From Mucilaginibacter kameinonensis (GTDB lineage: Bacteria > Bacteroidota > Bacteroidia > Sphingobacteriales > Sphingobacteriaceae), in assembly GCF_003675385.1 (NCBI RefSeq), contig NZ_RCWZ01000001.1, positions 1,178,001 through 1,242,000 on the forward strand: a stretch of DNA of 64,000 nucleotides, in the 5' to 3' direction. The notes below the pieces were generated by a model, which was not told the origin of the DNA, did not search any database, and saw only the letters and a list, made by a program, of their open reading frames with translations. Shown here one piece after another: positions 27,158-36,809 of the stretch (positions are counted from its first letter, which is position 1; each line of letters begins with the position of its first letter). A program made the translations under genes and the position numbers.

Positions 27158-27202
27158 GGTGTCATTTATGTGTCACCGATAGTGTATAAAATTATACTTT
27201 TG
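27158..27202 (+). promoter_or_regulatory. Respiratory cluster promoter and possible operator
   Basis: The exact -7 element TACTTTTG (27195-27202) gives a leader of about 80 nt before actA. Upstream, the imperfect 20-bp palindrome GGTGTCATTTATGTGTCACC (27158-27177) sits where the -33 region would lie. It could bind a regulator. ATGTCA-AA-TGACAT at 27077-27090 is a second small palindrome. Confidence 0.45.
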
Positions 27203-27284
27203 TGCCTGTAATTATCCGATGAAACATACATCTTACAACAGTTTCCATCATTAATATAAAAATTATTTAGCATAAATACACTGT

Positions 27285-28562
27285 ATGAGAAGTTTCTCAT
27301 TGATTCTTAAACAATTCTCAAGGTCGGTTTTACTGATTGCCGGGTTTGCTTTTTGGAGTTTATCTAATGCGTACGCGCAGACTGACGCTGCTAAAGGCGA
27401 GGCCATTTTCAAGTCAAAATGTACTACCTGTCACAAAATCGAAAGCCGCTTAATTGGTCCGGCATTAGGCCCGCAACTTACTGAAGAAACTGATGATAAA
27501 TATCTTATCCAGTGGATTCAGAACAACCAGGCATTAATTGCTGCTAAAAACCCTAAGGCACTCAAAATTTACAATGAGTACAACCAGTCGGGTATGACCG
27601 TATTCGCTGACCTTAGCGATGCCGATGTTGGTAACATTATTACCTACGTTCGTAACACATGGAAAGAAGATCAGGCTAAGCCAGCTGCCGGTGCTGCTGC
27701 TCCTGACGCCAAAGTTGAAAGCGGACCAAGTGATATGGTTGTTTTCGGTTTGATCGGTATCATCGTTATCGCTTTCATCGTTATCCTGGTATTAAACAGG
27801 GTAGTAGGTTCATTAGAGCGTATCCTGCTTAAAAACAAAGACCTTGTTATCGAGGACGAAGTTACTGCAGATGGCGCTGTTGCGGTTGATGCTAAAAAAG
27901 AGTTCATCGCCAAGATCCTTAAAAACAAAAAACTGGTATTCTTTATATTGGTTGCAGGTACTGTTGCTATGTGCAGCTGGGGTTGGGTTTCTTTATGGAA
28001 CACCAACGTACACCAGGGCTACCAGCCGGTACAACCAATTAAATACTCACACGAGTTGCACGCCGGTATCATGAAAATTGATTGCCAGTATTGTCACTCA
28101 GGTGCATACAAGTCAAAAAATGCTTCTATCCCATCATTGAACGTATGTATGAATTGCCACAAAGTTGTTAAAACTGAGTCGGAAGAGATACACAAGATCT
28201 ATGACGCTTTGGGTTACGATCCCAAAACACAGAAGTATGACAGCACCCAGGCTAAACCAATCCAGTGGGTACGTATCCACAACCTGCCTGACTTAGCTTA
28301 CTTTAACCACTCTCAACACGTAAAAGTTGGCGGTATTAAATGTCAGCAGTGCCACGGTCCGGTACAGGAAATGAAAGAGGTTTACCAATACTCTCCGCTT
28401 ACCATGAAATGGTGTATCCAGTGCCACAAACGTACCGAAGTTAACGGTAAAGGCAATGCTTACTATGACAGCATCCTGGCTGCACACGATAAGATCAAGA
28501 AAGGTGAGAAAGTTACGGCCGCCGTTTTAGGTGGTATCGAGTGCGGTAAGTGTCACTATTAA
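27285..28562 (+). CDS. actA: Alternative complex III subunit A, six-haem form
   Basis: Part of the menaquinol:cytochrome c/oxidase reductase (alternative complex III) in the inner membrane. 425 residues: a signal-like N-terminus, then a monohaem domain with CTTCH (46-50). Two membrane segments follow (about 151-172 and 217-236). The pentahaem part has CQYCH (267), CMNCH (288), CQQCH (353), CIQCH (377) and CGKCH (420). The described ActA is pentahaem, so the N-terminal domain adds a sixth haem. It is the first gene of a plus-strand cluster with subunits B-F. Confidence 0.93.
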   Translation: MRSFSLILKQFSRSVLLIAGFAFWSLSNAYAQTDAAKGEAIFKSKCTTCHKIESRLIGPALGPQLTEETDDKYLIQWIQNNQALIAAKNPKALKIYNEYNQSGMTVFADLSDADVGNIITYVRNTWKEDQAKPAAGAAAPDAKVESGPSDMVVFGLIGIIVIAFIVILVLNRVVGSLERILLKNKDLVIEDEVTADGAVAVDAKKEFIAKILKNKKLVFFILVAGTVAMCSWGWVSLWNTNVHQGYQPVQPIKYSHELHAGIMKIDCQYCHSGAYKSKNASIPSLNVCMNCHKVVKTESEEIHKIYDALGYDPKTQKYDSTQAKPIQWVRIHNLPDLAYFNHSQHVKVGGIKCQQCHGPVQEMKEVYQYSPLTMKWCIQCHKRTEVNGKGNAYYDSILAAHDKIKKGEKVTAAVLGGIECGKCHY

Positions 28563-28599
28563 TAAAAAGAATTTTAGCATTACAGTTTATACAGCTTAA

Positions 28600-31500
28600 A
28601 TGGACAGCAATAAAAAATACTGGAAAGGTTTAGAAGAACTAAACAGAACACCAGAATTTGTTGAGAAAAATAAGAACGAATTTGCAGAGCCAATTCCTAT
28701 CGAGGAAGTGCTTAGCGGATCTGGTTTGTCATCTAAAACTCCACGTCGCGACTTTTTAAAGGCGCTTGGCTTTGGTGTTGGTGCAGTTACATTGGCGGCT
28801 TGTCAAAAAGTACCTGTGCATAAATCAATTCCATACCTGATTAAGCCTGAAGAGGTTACACCGGGCGTGGCTAACTATTATACTTCAAGCTATGAAGGTC
28901 AGGCTATTCTGGTTAAAACCCGCGAAGGTCGTCCTATCAAAGTTGAAGGTAACCCTAACGATTTATTTTCAAAAGGTGGTTTAAGTGCACAGGCCCAGGC
29001 TTCTGTACTTGACCTTTATGATATAAACCGTTTGCAGGGCCCTCGTATTAAAGGCGTTGAGGCCGGCTGGGAAGAAACAGACGCTTACATTAAGAAAGAG
29101 CTTGCCGCGGTTGCCGCTTCAGGTAAAGGTATCCGTTTGGTTACTTCAACTGTGTACAGCCCTTCAACTTTAGCAGTTATTGCTGAGTTCACAGCTAAAT
29201 ACCCTACTACTAAACATATCAATTACGATACTGTATCATATACAGGTATCATCCAGGCCAATCAAAACAGTTTTGGTAAAGCAGTATTGCCGCACTACAA
29301 CTTTGATAAAGCCGATGTAATTGTAAGCTTTGGTGCTGATTTCTTAGGTACCTGGATCTCTGGCGAAGAATTTACACGTCAGTACGTATCTAACCGTAAC
29401 AGCAAATCACTTGCTAACAAAAAAATGTCCCGCCACATTCAGTTTGAAACTGGTATGAGCATGACCGGTACTAACGCCGATGCCCGTATCACTACCAAAC
29501 CATCTGAAATTGGTGTTGCATTGATCAACTTATACAATGCTATTGCAGGTACTACTTTGCCAGGTTCAAAAGCAACCGGCAGCAAAAAAGTTGATACCGC
29601 TATTATGTTAGCTGCTAAAGAATTAGTTGCTGCTAAAGGTAAAGCCTTGGTAGTTTCCGGTTCAAATGATGTTGCTACACAAGTATTGGTAAACGCCATC
29701 AACTCTTTATTGGGTAGCTACGGTACTACTATTGATCTTGATAACCCATCAAAACAATACGCTGGTAACGATGCTGCATTTGTTGAGTTTGTAAACGAAG
29801 TAAAACGTGGTGATGTTGGCGCGGTATTATTCCTGAACGCTAACCCTGCTTACGATTACTACAAAGCTGATGAATTCAAAGCTGCTCTTAAAAACGTTCG
29901 TTTATCGGTATCATTTGCCGATCATGCTGACGAAACAGCTTTATTGGCTACCGTTAACGCGCCAAACCACCATTACCTTGAGTCATGGGGCGATGCTAAC
30001 GCCGTTGAAGGTTACTATACTGTAATTCAGCCGGCTATTAACCCGGTTTACAACACCCGTCAGGCTGAGCATAGCTTACTGGCCTGGATGGAAAATCCTA
30101 TAAAAGATTACTACACCTACGTTCGCAAAACCTGGGATTCAGGCTTGTTAGCAAAAGGCGGCTTGTCTGGTCAAAAAGGCTGGGAAGCATTATTACAAGC
30201 AGGTATGGTTGTAGCTACTCCTGCAGCAGCAGGTGCTTACAGCTTTAGCCTTGACCTTGCTGGTGTAACTCAAAAAATATTAACTCAAAGCAAAGCAGTT
30301 GCTGCTGATGGCGACAAATTTGAGTTACAGCTTTATGTAAGCCAGGCTATCGGCGACGGTAAACGTGGTAACAATCCTTGGTTACAAGAGCTTCCTGACC
30401 CGGTTTCAAAAGTTACCTGGGATAACTTCGCTGCCATGTCAATTTCTGATATGAAGAAATTGAAACTGGAAGAAGGTGACGTGATAAAAATTGATGCTAA
30501 CGGTTATTCAGTTGAGTTGCCGGTATTGGCTCAGCCAGGTCAAACTCAAGGCACTTTATCAGTAGCTGTAGGTTACGGCCGTACAAATGCTGGTCCGGTT
30601 GGTAACAACGTTGGTAAAAACGCTTTCCCATTCTTTAGCTTAAGCAATGGTACTTTCCAAACTGCTGCGGTAGCTACTTTCAAATCGGCTGGTTACAAAT
30701 CGCCGCTTGCTCAAACACAAACCCACCACTCATATGAGGGCAGGAGCGTGATCCGCGAGGCTACTTTTGTTGAATACAAAAAGAACCCTGCAGCAGGTAG
30801 CGGTAACGAGCATGGCCGTAAAGATTACAATGCCGAATCACTTTGGGATAACCATGACCGCCCTGTTTATGACTGGGTAATGGCTATCGACCTTAACGCT
30901 TGTACCGGTTGCGGTGCCTGTGTGGTTGCATGTTCTGCAGAAAATAACATCCCGGTTGTAGGTAAAGATGAGGTTTCACGTCGTCGTGAAATGCATTGGA
31001 TCCGTATCGACCGCTACTATAGCTACAATGACCACGGTAACAGCGAAGAAGCGGTTACTAAAGAAAAGGAAATTGATAAGCTTGATAACTTTGACAATGT
31101 ATCGGTTGTTCACCAGCCAATGCTTTGCCAGCACTGTGATCACGCACCTTGTGAAACTGTGTGCCCGGTATTAGCTACCGTTCACTCATCAGAAGGTTTA
31201 AACCACATGGCTTACAACCGTTGCGTAGGTACACGTTATTGCGCTAACAACTGTCCGTTCAAAGTACGTCGCTTTAACTGGTTCAACTACTGGAACGATG
31301 CACGTTTTGATAACTACCTGCAAGGTGAGCATACACAATTAGTACTTAACCCAGACGTGGTTACACGTTTCCGTGGTGTTATGGAAAAATGCTCAATGTG
31401 TATCCAACGTATCCAGGCTGGTAAACTGAAAGCTAAAATTGAAAAACGCCCGCTTAAAGACGGCGAAATCAAAATGGCTTGTCAGCAAACATGTTCTGCC

Positions 31501-31662
31501 AACGCTATCGTGTTCGGTAACAGGAATGATCCTAACTCTGAAGTTTCAAAAGCACTTGCAAGTGAAAGAACTTACTACGTGCTTGAAGAACTTAACGTAC
31601 AACCAGGTATCGGTTACCAGACAAAAGTTAGAAATATAATAGAAACTGAAGCTCAGGCATAA
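28600..31662 (+). CDS. actB: Alternative complex III subunit B (molybdopterin-like/iron-sulfur)
   Basis: 1020 residues. The N-terminus holds a twin-arginine-type segment, RR at 49-50 in TPRRDFLKALGF, with a lipobox-like LAAC at 68, consistent with Tat export and periplasmic anchoring. The large middle part resembles the molybdopterin oxidoreductase fold, which in this complex carries no molybdenum. The C-terminal ferredoxin-like part (about 760-990) has CTGCGACVVAC (768-778), CQHCDHAPCETVC (843), CVGTRYCANNC (876), CSMC (931) and CQQTC (962), enough for several FeS clusters. It relays electrons between quinol and the cytochrome subunits. Confidence 0.95.
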   Translation: MDSNKKYWKGLEELNRTPEFVEKNKNEFAEPIPIEEVLSGSGLSSKTPRRDFLKALGFGVGAVTLAACQKVPVHKSIPYLIKPEEVTPGVANYYTSSYEGQAILVKTREGRPIKVEGNPNDLFSKGGLSAQAQASVLDLYDINRLQGPRIKGVEAGWEETDAYIKKELAAVAASGKGIRLVTSTVYSPSTLAVIAEFTAKYPTTKHINYDTVSYTGIIQANQNSFGKAVLPHYNFDKADVIVSFGADFLGTWISGEEFTRQYVSNRNSKSLANKKMSRHIQFETGMSMTGTNADARITTKPSEIGVALINLYNAIAGTTLPGSKATGSKKVDTAIMLAAKELVAAKGKALVVSGSNDVATQVLVNAINSLLGSYGTTIDLDNPSKQYAGNDAAFVEFVNEVKRGDVGAVLFLNANPAYDYYKADEFKAALKNVRLSVSFADHADETALLATVNAPNHHYLESWGDANAVEGYYTVIQPAINPVYNTRQAEHSLLAWMENPIKDYYTYVRKTWDSGLLAKGGLSGQKGWEALLQAGMVVATPAAAGAYSFSLDLAGVTQKILTQSKAVAADGDKFELQLYVSQAIGDGKRGNNPWLQELPDPVSKVTWDNFAAMSISDMKKLKLEEGDVIKIDANGYSVELPVLAQPGQTQGTLSVAVGYGRTNAGPVGNNVGKNAFPFFSLSNGTFQTAAVATFKSAGYKSPLAQTQTHHSYEGRSVIREATFVEYKKNPAAGSGNEHGRKDYNAESLWDNHDRPVYDWVMAIDLNACTGCGACVVACSAENNIPVVGKDEVSRRREMHWIRIDRYYSYNDHGNSEEAVTKEKEIDKLDNFDNVSVVHQPMLCQHCDHAPCETVCPVLATVHSSEGLNHMAYNRCVGTRYCANNCPFKVRRFNWFNYWNDARFDNYLQGEHTQLVLNPDVVTRFRGVMEKCSMCIQRIQAGKLKAKIEKRPLKDGEIKMACQQTCSANAIVFGNRNDPNSEVSKALASERTYYVLEELNVQPGIGYQTKVRNIIETEAQA

Positions 31663-31688
31663 ATTTTTATATACAGAGATTAAGATAT

Positions 31689-33161
31689 ATGGCATCTCAT
31701 AGTGAATCAATAATAAGGGAACCGTTAATTACGGGTAAAGACATCACGTATGGACAAATTACGAATGATGTATTACGCCCTGTAGAAAATATGCCGGGTA
31801 AAGCCTGGTGGATCGGTTTTAGTGTGGCTTCGCTTGGCGCCTCACTTTGGGTTTTCGCGATCAGCTGGACTTTCTGGTTCGGTCTTGGTGAGTGGGGCCT
31901 GAACAAAACAGTAGGATGGGCTTGGGACATTACCGGTTTCGTATGGTGGGTAGGTATCGGTCACGCCGGTACGCTTATCTCTGCGGTATTGTTACTGTTC
32001 CGTCAAAACTGGCGTAACTCCATTAACCGCTCGGCCGAGGCGATGACAATCTTCGCGGTAATTTGTGCGGCTACTTATATCGCCGCTCACATGGGTCGTC
32101 CATGGATGGCTGTTTATTCATTACCGTTACCAAACCAGTACGGTTCATTATGGGTAAACTGGAACTCACCACTTATCTGGGACGTATTCGCGATTTCAAC
32201 ATACTTCTCGGTTTCATTAGTGTTCTGGTATACTGGTTTATTGCCTGATATCGCTACTATACGTGACCGTGCACAAGGTCTTCGCCGCCGCATCTATTCG
32301 GTATTGTCATTCGGCTGGACAGGTTCAGTAAAAACCTGGCAGCGTTTTGAAACAGTATCATTGATCCTGGCAGGCGTTTCAACCCCACTGGTACTTTCGG
32401 TACACACCATTGTATCCATGGACTTTGCAACTTCGTTGGAACCAGGATGGCACACCACCATCTTCCCTCCATACTTCGTTGCCGGTGCGATCTTCTCTGG
32501 TTTTGCCATGGTGCAAACCCTGTTGCTTATCGCACGTAAAGTATTAGGACTTGAAAACTACATCACCATGTTCCACATCGAATCGATGAACAAGATCATC
32601 ATGTTAACCGGTTCGATAGTAGGTGTGGCTTACTTAACAGAGTTGTTCATCGCGTTCTACTCACAAAACGAGTACGAGCAATATGCTTTCGCAAACCGTA
32701 TTGCCGGTCCGTACTGGTGGGCTTACTGGAGCATGATGACCTGTAACGTAATTACTCCACAGCTGTTCTGGTTCAAAAAGATCCGTACCAACATTCCGTT
32801 GTCGTGGGTATTGTCAATCGTGGTTAACATCGGTATGTGGTTTGAGCGTTTCGTAATTATCGTTACCTCATTGCACCGTGACTTTATACCATCAAGCTGG
32901 GCTATGTTTTATCCAACCTGGGTTGACGTGAGCGTGTTCATCGGTTCAATAGGTGTATTCTTTACCATGTTCCTGTTGTTTATCAGGGTATTACCTTCAG
33001 TGGCTATGGCCGAGGTGAAGCTGTTGCTGAAAAGCTCAAGCGAGCAAGCTAAGAAGAAACTTATGGACGAAGGTCATGTTGAACCGGCTGAGGCTGAGTT
33101 CTACATCGCTTCACTTGAGAAATTTGATAGTGTTAACCAGTCTGAATACTTAAAAGCATAA
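31689..33161 (+). CDS. actC: Alternative complex III subunit C (NrfD-like)
   Basis: 490 residues with about ten membrane segments of the NrfD/PsrC type. Quinol binding in this complex is assigned to such subunits. Visible features include a tryptophan-rich first helix region (WWIGFSVASLG), histidines in GHAGTLISA and AAHMGRPW, and ACIII-like IVSMDFATSLEPGWHTTIFPPYFV. Gene order between actB and actD matches the standard cluster. Confidence 0.94.
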   Translation: MASHSESIIREPLITGKDITYGQITNDVLRPVENMPGKAWWIGFSVASLGASLWVFAISWTFWFGLGEWGLNKTVGWAWDITGFVWWVGIGHAGTLISAVLLLFRQNWRNSINRSAEAMTIFAVICAATYIAAHMGRPWMAVYSLPLPNQYGSLWVNWNSPLIWDVFAISTYFSVSLVFWYTGLLPDIATIRDRAQGLRRRIYSVLSFGWTGSVKTWQRFETVSLILAGVSTPLVLSVHTIVSMDFATSLEPGWHTTIFPPYFVAGAIFSGFAMVQTLLLIARKVLGLENYITMFHIESMNKIIMLTGSIVGVAYLTELFIAFYSQNEYEQYAFANRIAGPYWWAYWSMMTCNVITPQLFWFKKIRTNIPLSWVLSIVVNIGMWFERFVIIVTSLHRDFIPSSWAMFYPTWVDVSVFIGSIGVFFTMFLLFIRVLPSVAMAEVKLLLKSSSEQAKKKLMDEGHVEPAEAEFYIASLEKFDSVNQSEYLKA

Positions 33162-33168
33162 TACTATA

Positions 33169-33705
33169 ATGAGTAGCACTAAATATATATTAGGCGTTTT
33201 TGATGATCCCGATGAAATGATGCACGGGATTGATAAGCTGCAAAAAAACAGCGTACCAATTTATGATGTTTACACCCCTATGCCTATCCACGGTATCGAG
33301 GCTAAACTGAACATTAAGGATTCGCGTCTTGGTTATGCAGCATTTATGTTCGGCTGTTTAGGTGGCACGATCATGTTCTCAATGGTGTATTATATGCTTG
33401 TTCATGACTGGCCTATTAACATCGGTGGTAAAAACTTTTTCGCTATCCCCGATTTTATCCCGGTTACATTTGAGTGGACGGTATTATGGACTTCTTTTGG
33501 TATGACATTTACGTTCTTCTTCGCGTCACACCTGTTCCCGGGCCGTACGCCAAGGGTAATGGATTTAAGAGCGACAGATGACAAGTTTGTAATTGCCATT
33601 AACGCTAAAGGAAACATTCCACACGAGGATATAACTAATTTACTAAAAGAAGCGGGTGCTACAGAAGTGAAGCATAACGACAGAAAATATGTTAGCTATG
33701 AATAA
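33169..33705 (+). CDS. actD: Alternative complex III subunit D (DUF3341)
   Basis: 178 residues with two membrane segments (about 58-80 and 98-122) and an N-terminal cytoplasmic domain (KYILGVFDDPDEMMHGI) of the DUF3341 type. ActD is a small structural subunit of the complex. Starts 7 nt after actC. Its end overlaps the actE start by 8 nt. Confidence 0.92.
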   Translation: MSSTKYILGVFDDPDEMMHGIDKLQKNSVPIYDVYTPMPIHGIEAKLNIKDSRLGYAAFMFGCLGGTIMFSMVYYMLVHDWPINIGGKNFFAIPDFIPVTFEWTVLWTSFGMTFTFFFASHLFPGRTPRVMDLRATDDKFVIAINAKGNIPHEDITNLLKEAGATEVKHNDRKYVSYE

Positions 33706-34273
33706 AATTAAAATATTAGGAACAATAGTTACCGTTATCGCTGCTTCGATAATTTTTACATCGTGCAAAGATAAAAGGAGTACCGGTTGGGAGTATGCAC
33801 CTAATATGTACGAGCATTTAGCATACGATCCGGATCAAAAAAATAACAATTTCAAAGATGGTAAAACGGCTCAGTTGCCACCTGCCGGAACAATCCCGGT
33901 TGGCTTTACCAAATTTGATTATCCAAATACCAAAGAAGGTTATGAATTAGCCAGCGTTGAGGTTAAAACTGTACTGGCGCAAACCCAGGCTAACTACGCT
34001 GATGGTAAGATTTTGTTTGAGCATTTCTGCTCTCCTTGCCATGGTGTTAACGGACAGGGTGACGGATTGGTGGTTCAGCACGGTTATCCGGCTCCTCCAT
34101 CATATTCAAAAGGCCAGTCATCACGCGGTGGTAACATGAAAGACCTTACAGACGGTAAAATTTATCATACCATTACTTACGGTGTAAATGCTATGGGTTC
34201 ATACGCTTCTCAGCTTGCTCCCGAAGAACGCTGGAAAGTGATCATGTATGTTCACCATTTACAAACCTTATAA
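33698..34273 (+). CDS. actE: Alternative complex III subunit E (monohaem cytochrome c lipoprotein)
   Basis: 191 residues from the ATG at 33698, which gives a lipoprotein signal with lipobox FTSC. The single haem motif is CSPCH, within the fragment FEHFCSPCHGVNGQGDG; a distal methionine ligand is plausible in NAMGSYASQ. It matches ActE, the membrane-anchored monohaem subunit that passes electrons to the oxidase. It overlaps actD by 8 nt, and actF follows 13 nt on. Confidence 0.92.
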   Translation: MNKIKILGTIVTVIAASIIFTSCKDKRSTGWEYAPNMYEHLAYDPDQKNNNFKDGKTAQLPPAGTIPVGFTKFDYPNTKEGYELASVEVKTVLAQTQANYADGKILFEHFCSPCHGVNGQGDGLVVQHGYPAPPSYSKGQSSRGGNMKDLTDGKIYHTITYGVNAMGSYASQLAPEERWKVIMYVHHLQTL

Positions 34274-34286
34274 GAAAAAGATATTA

Positions 34287-35555
34287 ATGAAGACTCATAA
34301 TAATTTTGACGGGCAATACGAATTTGTCGGCAAAGCCAAAACATGGAGCTTAATATGCATCGTGATTGGTTTGGTTGCCATACTTGGTGGCTTCGCGCTT
34401 GGCTACACCGAGCGTACTTTTGCCAACCTATTGCTGATGACCTACTACTTTGCAGCGGTTTGTATGTGCGGTATTTTCTTTTGCGCCGTACAATATGCAG
34501 CTCAGGCAGGTTGGTCTGCATCAATGATCAGGATCCCACAGGCTTTCGGTAAAGTTTTGCCGATTGCAGCAGTTACGCTTATTTTAGTTGTAATTGCAGG
34601 GTTTTCATTAACACATACAGTAACCAACGAAGAAGGTAAGCAGGTTGTTGCCCCTTACTTATATAAAATTTGGGCTGCTGTTGGCGTTACTGATCCTCAC
34701 AGCGAAAACTATAATGCTATCATCGCTGGTAAAGCAGGTTACATGAACAAAGTAGGATTTGTGATCCGTTTGATCTGTTTCCTTGGTTCATATTGCATCT
34801 TCGGTCGTTTATTAGCTAAATATTCAGAAGCTGAAGATGATCTGGGCGGTATGTTCTACTACAAAAAGAGCTTTAACATGTCATGCCTATTCCTGGTGAT
34901 CTTTGGTTTTACTACTCCTATCTACGCTTTTGATACTATCATGTCATTAGAAGCTGAGTGGTTTTCGACAATGTTTGGCTGGTATAACTTTGCTGCCATG
35001 TGGGTAAGCGGTTTATCGGTTATCACCCTTACATTGATCAGGTTGAAACGTATCGGTTATTTTGAATGGGTTAGTGAAGACCATATGCATAGCTTAACCA
35101 AATTTATCTTCGGTTTCTCTATCTTCTGGACTTATGTATGGTTTGCTCAGTTCTTGCTGATCTACTACGCTAACATGCCTGAAGAAACTGTTTACTTCTT
35201 TAAACGTTGGGAGCCAGAGTTTAAGCCATGGTTCTGGATTAACATTGTTGTTAACTTCCTTACTCCGTTATTGGTATTGATGTCACGTGACTCTAAACGT
35301 ATTTACCGTACAGTTGAGATTATGTGTATCATCCTGATCGTTGGTCACTGGTTAGATTACTTTATGATGATCATGCCTGGTACAGTTGGCCCAACTTCAT
35401 CATGGTTAACTGAAATTGGCCCGATTGAGATAGGCGTATTCGTAGGTTTCGGTGGTTTATTTACTTTCACAGCGATGACTGCTTTAACCAAGTTCAAGTC
35501 GCTTGTTCCTAAAAAACACCCGTTCTTGCAGGAAAGCCTTCATCATCACATATAA
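34287..35555 (+). CDS. actF: Alternative complex III subunit F
   Basis: 422 residues from the ATG at 34287 (MKTHNNFDGQYEFVG). The longer frame to 34248 overlaps actE. About ten hydrophobic segments with MSLEAEWFSTMFGWYNFAAMWVSG, typical of ActF-type (NrfD-related) integral subunits. It completes the A-F set. A candidate internal promoter follows directly after its stop (35563-35570). Confidence 0.92.
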   Translation: MKTHNNFDGQYEFVGKAKTWSLICIVIGLVAILGGFALGYTERTFANLLLMTYYFAAVCMCGIFFCAVQYAAQAGWSASMIRIPQAFGKVLPIAAVTLILVVIAGFSLTHTVTNEEGKQVVAPYLYKIWAAVGVTDPHSENYNAIIAGKAGYMNKVGFVIRLICFLGSYCIFGRLLAKYSEAEDDLGGMFYYKKSFNMSCLFLVIFGFTTPIYAFDTIMSLEAEWFSTMFGWYNFAAMWVSGLSVITLTLIRLKRIGYFEWVSEDHMHSLTKFIFGFSIFWTYVWFAQFLLIYYANMPEETVYFFKRWEPEFKPWFWINIVVNFLTPLLVLMSRDSKRIYRTVEIMCIILIVGHWLDYFMMIMPGTVGPTSSWLTEIGPIEIGVFVGFGGLFTFTAMTALTKFKSLVPKKHPFLQESLHHHI

Positions 35556-35562
35556 TAATTAT

Positions 35563-35570
35563 TACATTTG
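35563..35570 (+). promoter_or_regulatory. Candidate internal promoter for the cox genes
   Basis: TACATTTG, an exact TAnnTTTG, lies 34 nt before the coxB ATG and 7 nt after the actF stop. It may allow oxidase expression apart from the act genes. Confidence 0.4.
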
Positions 35571-35604
35571 CACCAAAATACAGAATACCAAACAGCTTAC
35601 TAAA

Positions 35605-36789
35605 ATGGGATTCAGAAAACTAATAAATTCTAAAAAATTACTATCGTTCTTCGCTGCGTTTATGCTCCTGGGCACAAACCTGCTGATGGCGCAAACTGCG
35701 GCCGCAGGTGCGGCACAGGAGGAAGCCCCTAAGGTTGACTGGACCGGGGTAGCATATTATGTAGCTATATTTTTCCTGATCTGTTTAGGTATTGCTATTG
35801 TTGGCAAAATCCTTAAGATATATGACCTTACCCTGAAAATGCAAGGTAAAAAAGGTATCAAATGGAACAACATCATGGCGGTGATCTGTATCATCTTCCT
35901 TCTTGCTGGTCTTTATGGTTCTTACTGGTCATTTACCGAACAAGGCAGCATGACTTTACCAGAAGCTGCTTCAGCTCACGGTGTTAAAATAGATGAGATG
36001 TTTACTGTCACTACTGTTTTAACGATGATAGTATTTTTCGTTACCCAGATCTTGCTGTTTACATTCCTGTTCCGGTACCGTCACTCTGATAAACGTCGTG
36101 CGCACTTCTTGCCTCACAATAACACCATCGAGAAAGTTTGGACAATTGCTCCGGCTATCGTTCTTACCATCCTGGTAGTATTTGGTTTCTTTACCTGGCA
36201 GAAGATCATGAACAGCGAAAACCTTAAGGATGATATCAACATCGACGTAACCGGTCACCAGTTTGCCTGGGAACTACGTTACCCTGGTAAAGATGGTGTA
36301 TTAGGCCCTAAAGATTTCCGTTTGGTTACAGGTGCAAATAACCTGGGTGTTAACTTCAAAAAGAAAAGTAGCTTTGATGATTTAAAGGTTGATACGATGT
36401 ATCTGCCGGTTAATAAATCAATCAGGTTGAATATCCTTGCTCAGGACGTGATCCATAGTGTTTACATGCCTTACTTCAGGGTTCAATTGAACGCTGTACC
36501 TGGCTTGCCAACCTTCTTTAAATTTACCCCAACTATTACTACCGCTCAAATGCGGACTAAATTGGACGATCCTAAATTTGAATATACCCTTTACTGCAAC
36601 AAAATATGCGGTGGAAGCCACTACAACATGCAAAAAGTTGTACGTGTTGTTACCGAAGCCGAATATCAGTCATGGCTGTCAAGGCAAAAGCCTTACCTGA
36701 ATGACGCTTTAAGAAAAGAGCTTCATTTTGCAACAGCAAACAGCGAGCAGAGCGGTGCTTCAACAAATAGGATAGCGTTAAATAATTAA
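35605..36789 (+). CDS. coxB: Cytochrome c oxidase subunit II (CuA)
   Basis: 394 residues from the ATG at 35605, giving a signal peptide (about 1-28, cleaved after LLMAQ). Three further hydrophobic segments precede the periplasmic cupredoxin domain. The CuA ligands are H284, C331, C335, H339 and M342 in CNKICGGSHYNM, with E-to-I variation at the carbonyl ligand position. No haem c domain is fused, so electrons must come from the ActE haem or another cytochrome. Followed 20 nt later by coxA. Confidence 0.95.
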   Translation: MGFRKLINSKKLLSFFAAFMLLGTNLLMAQTAAAGAAQEEAPKVDWTGVAYYVAIFFLICLGIAIVGKILKIYDLTLKMQGKKGIKWNNIMAVICIIFLLAGLYGSYWSFTEQGSMTLPEAASAHGVKIDEMFTVTTVLTMIVFFVTQILLFTFLFRYRHSDKRRAHFLPHNNTIEKVWTIAPAIVLTILVVFGFFTWQKIMNSENLKDDINIDVTGHQFAWELRYPGKDGVLGPKDFRLVTGANNLGVNFKKKSSFDDLKVDTMYLPVNKSIRLNILAQDVIHSVYMPYFRVQLNAVPGLPTFFKFTPTITTAQMRTKLDDPKFEYTLYCNKICGGSHYNMQKVVRVVTEAEYQSWLSRQKPYLNDALRKELHFATANSEQSGASTNRIALNN

Positions 36790-36809
36790 TAAAGATAAGA
36801 AAGATAGAT

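Noticed and set aside
28600..31662. Molybdenum-dependent oxidoreductase such as nitrate or polysulfide reductase
   Set aside because: Gene order and the act neighbours identify it as ActB, whose molybdopterin-like domain carries no molybdenum cofactor.
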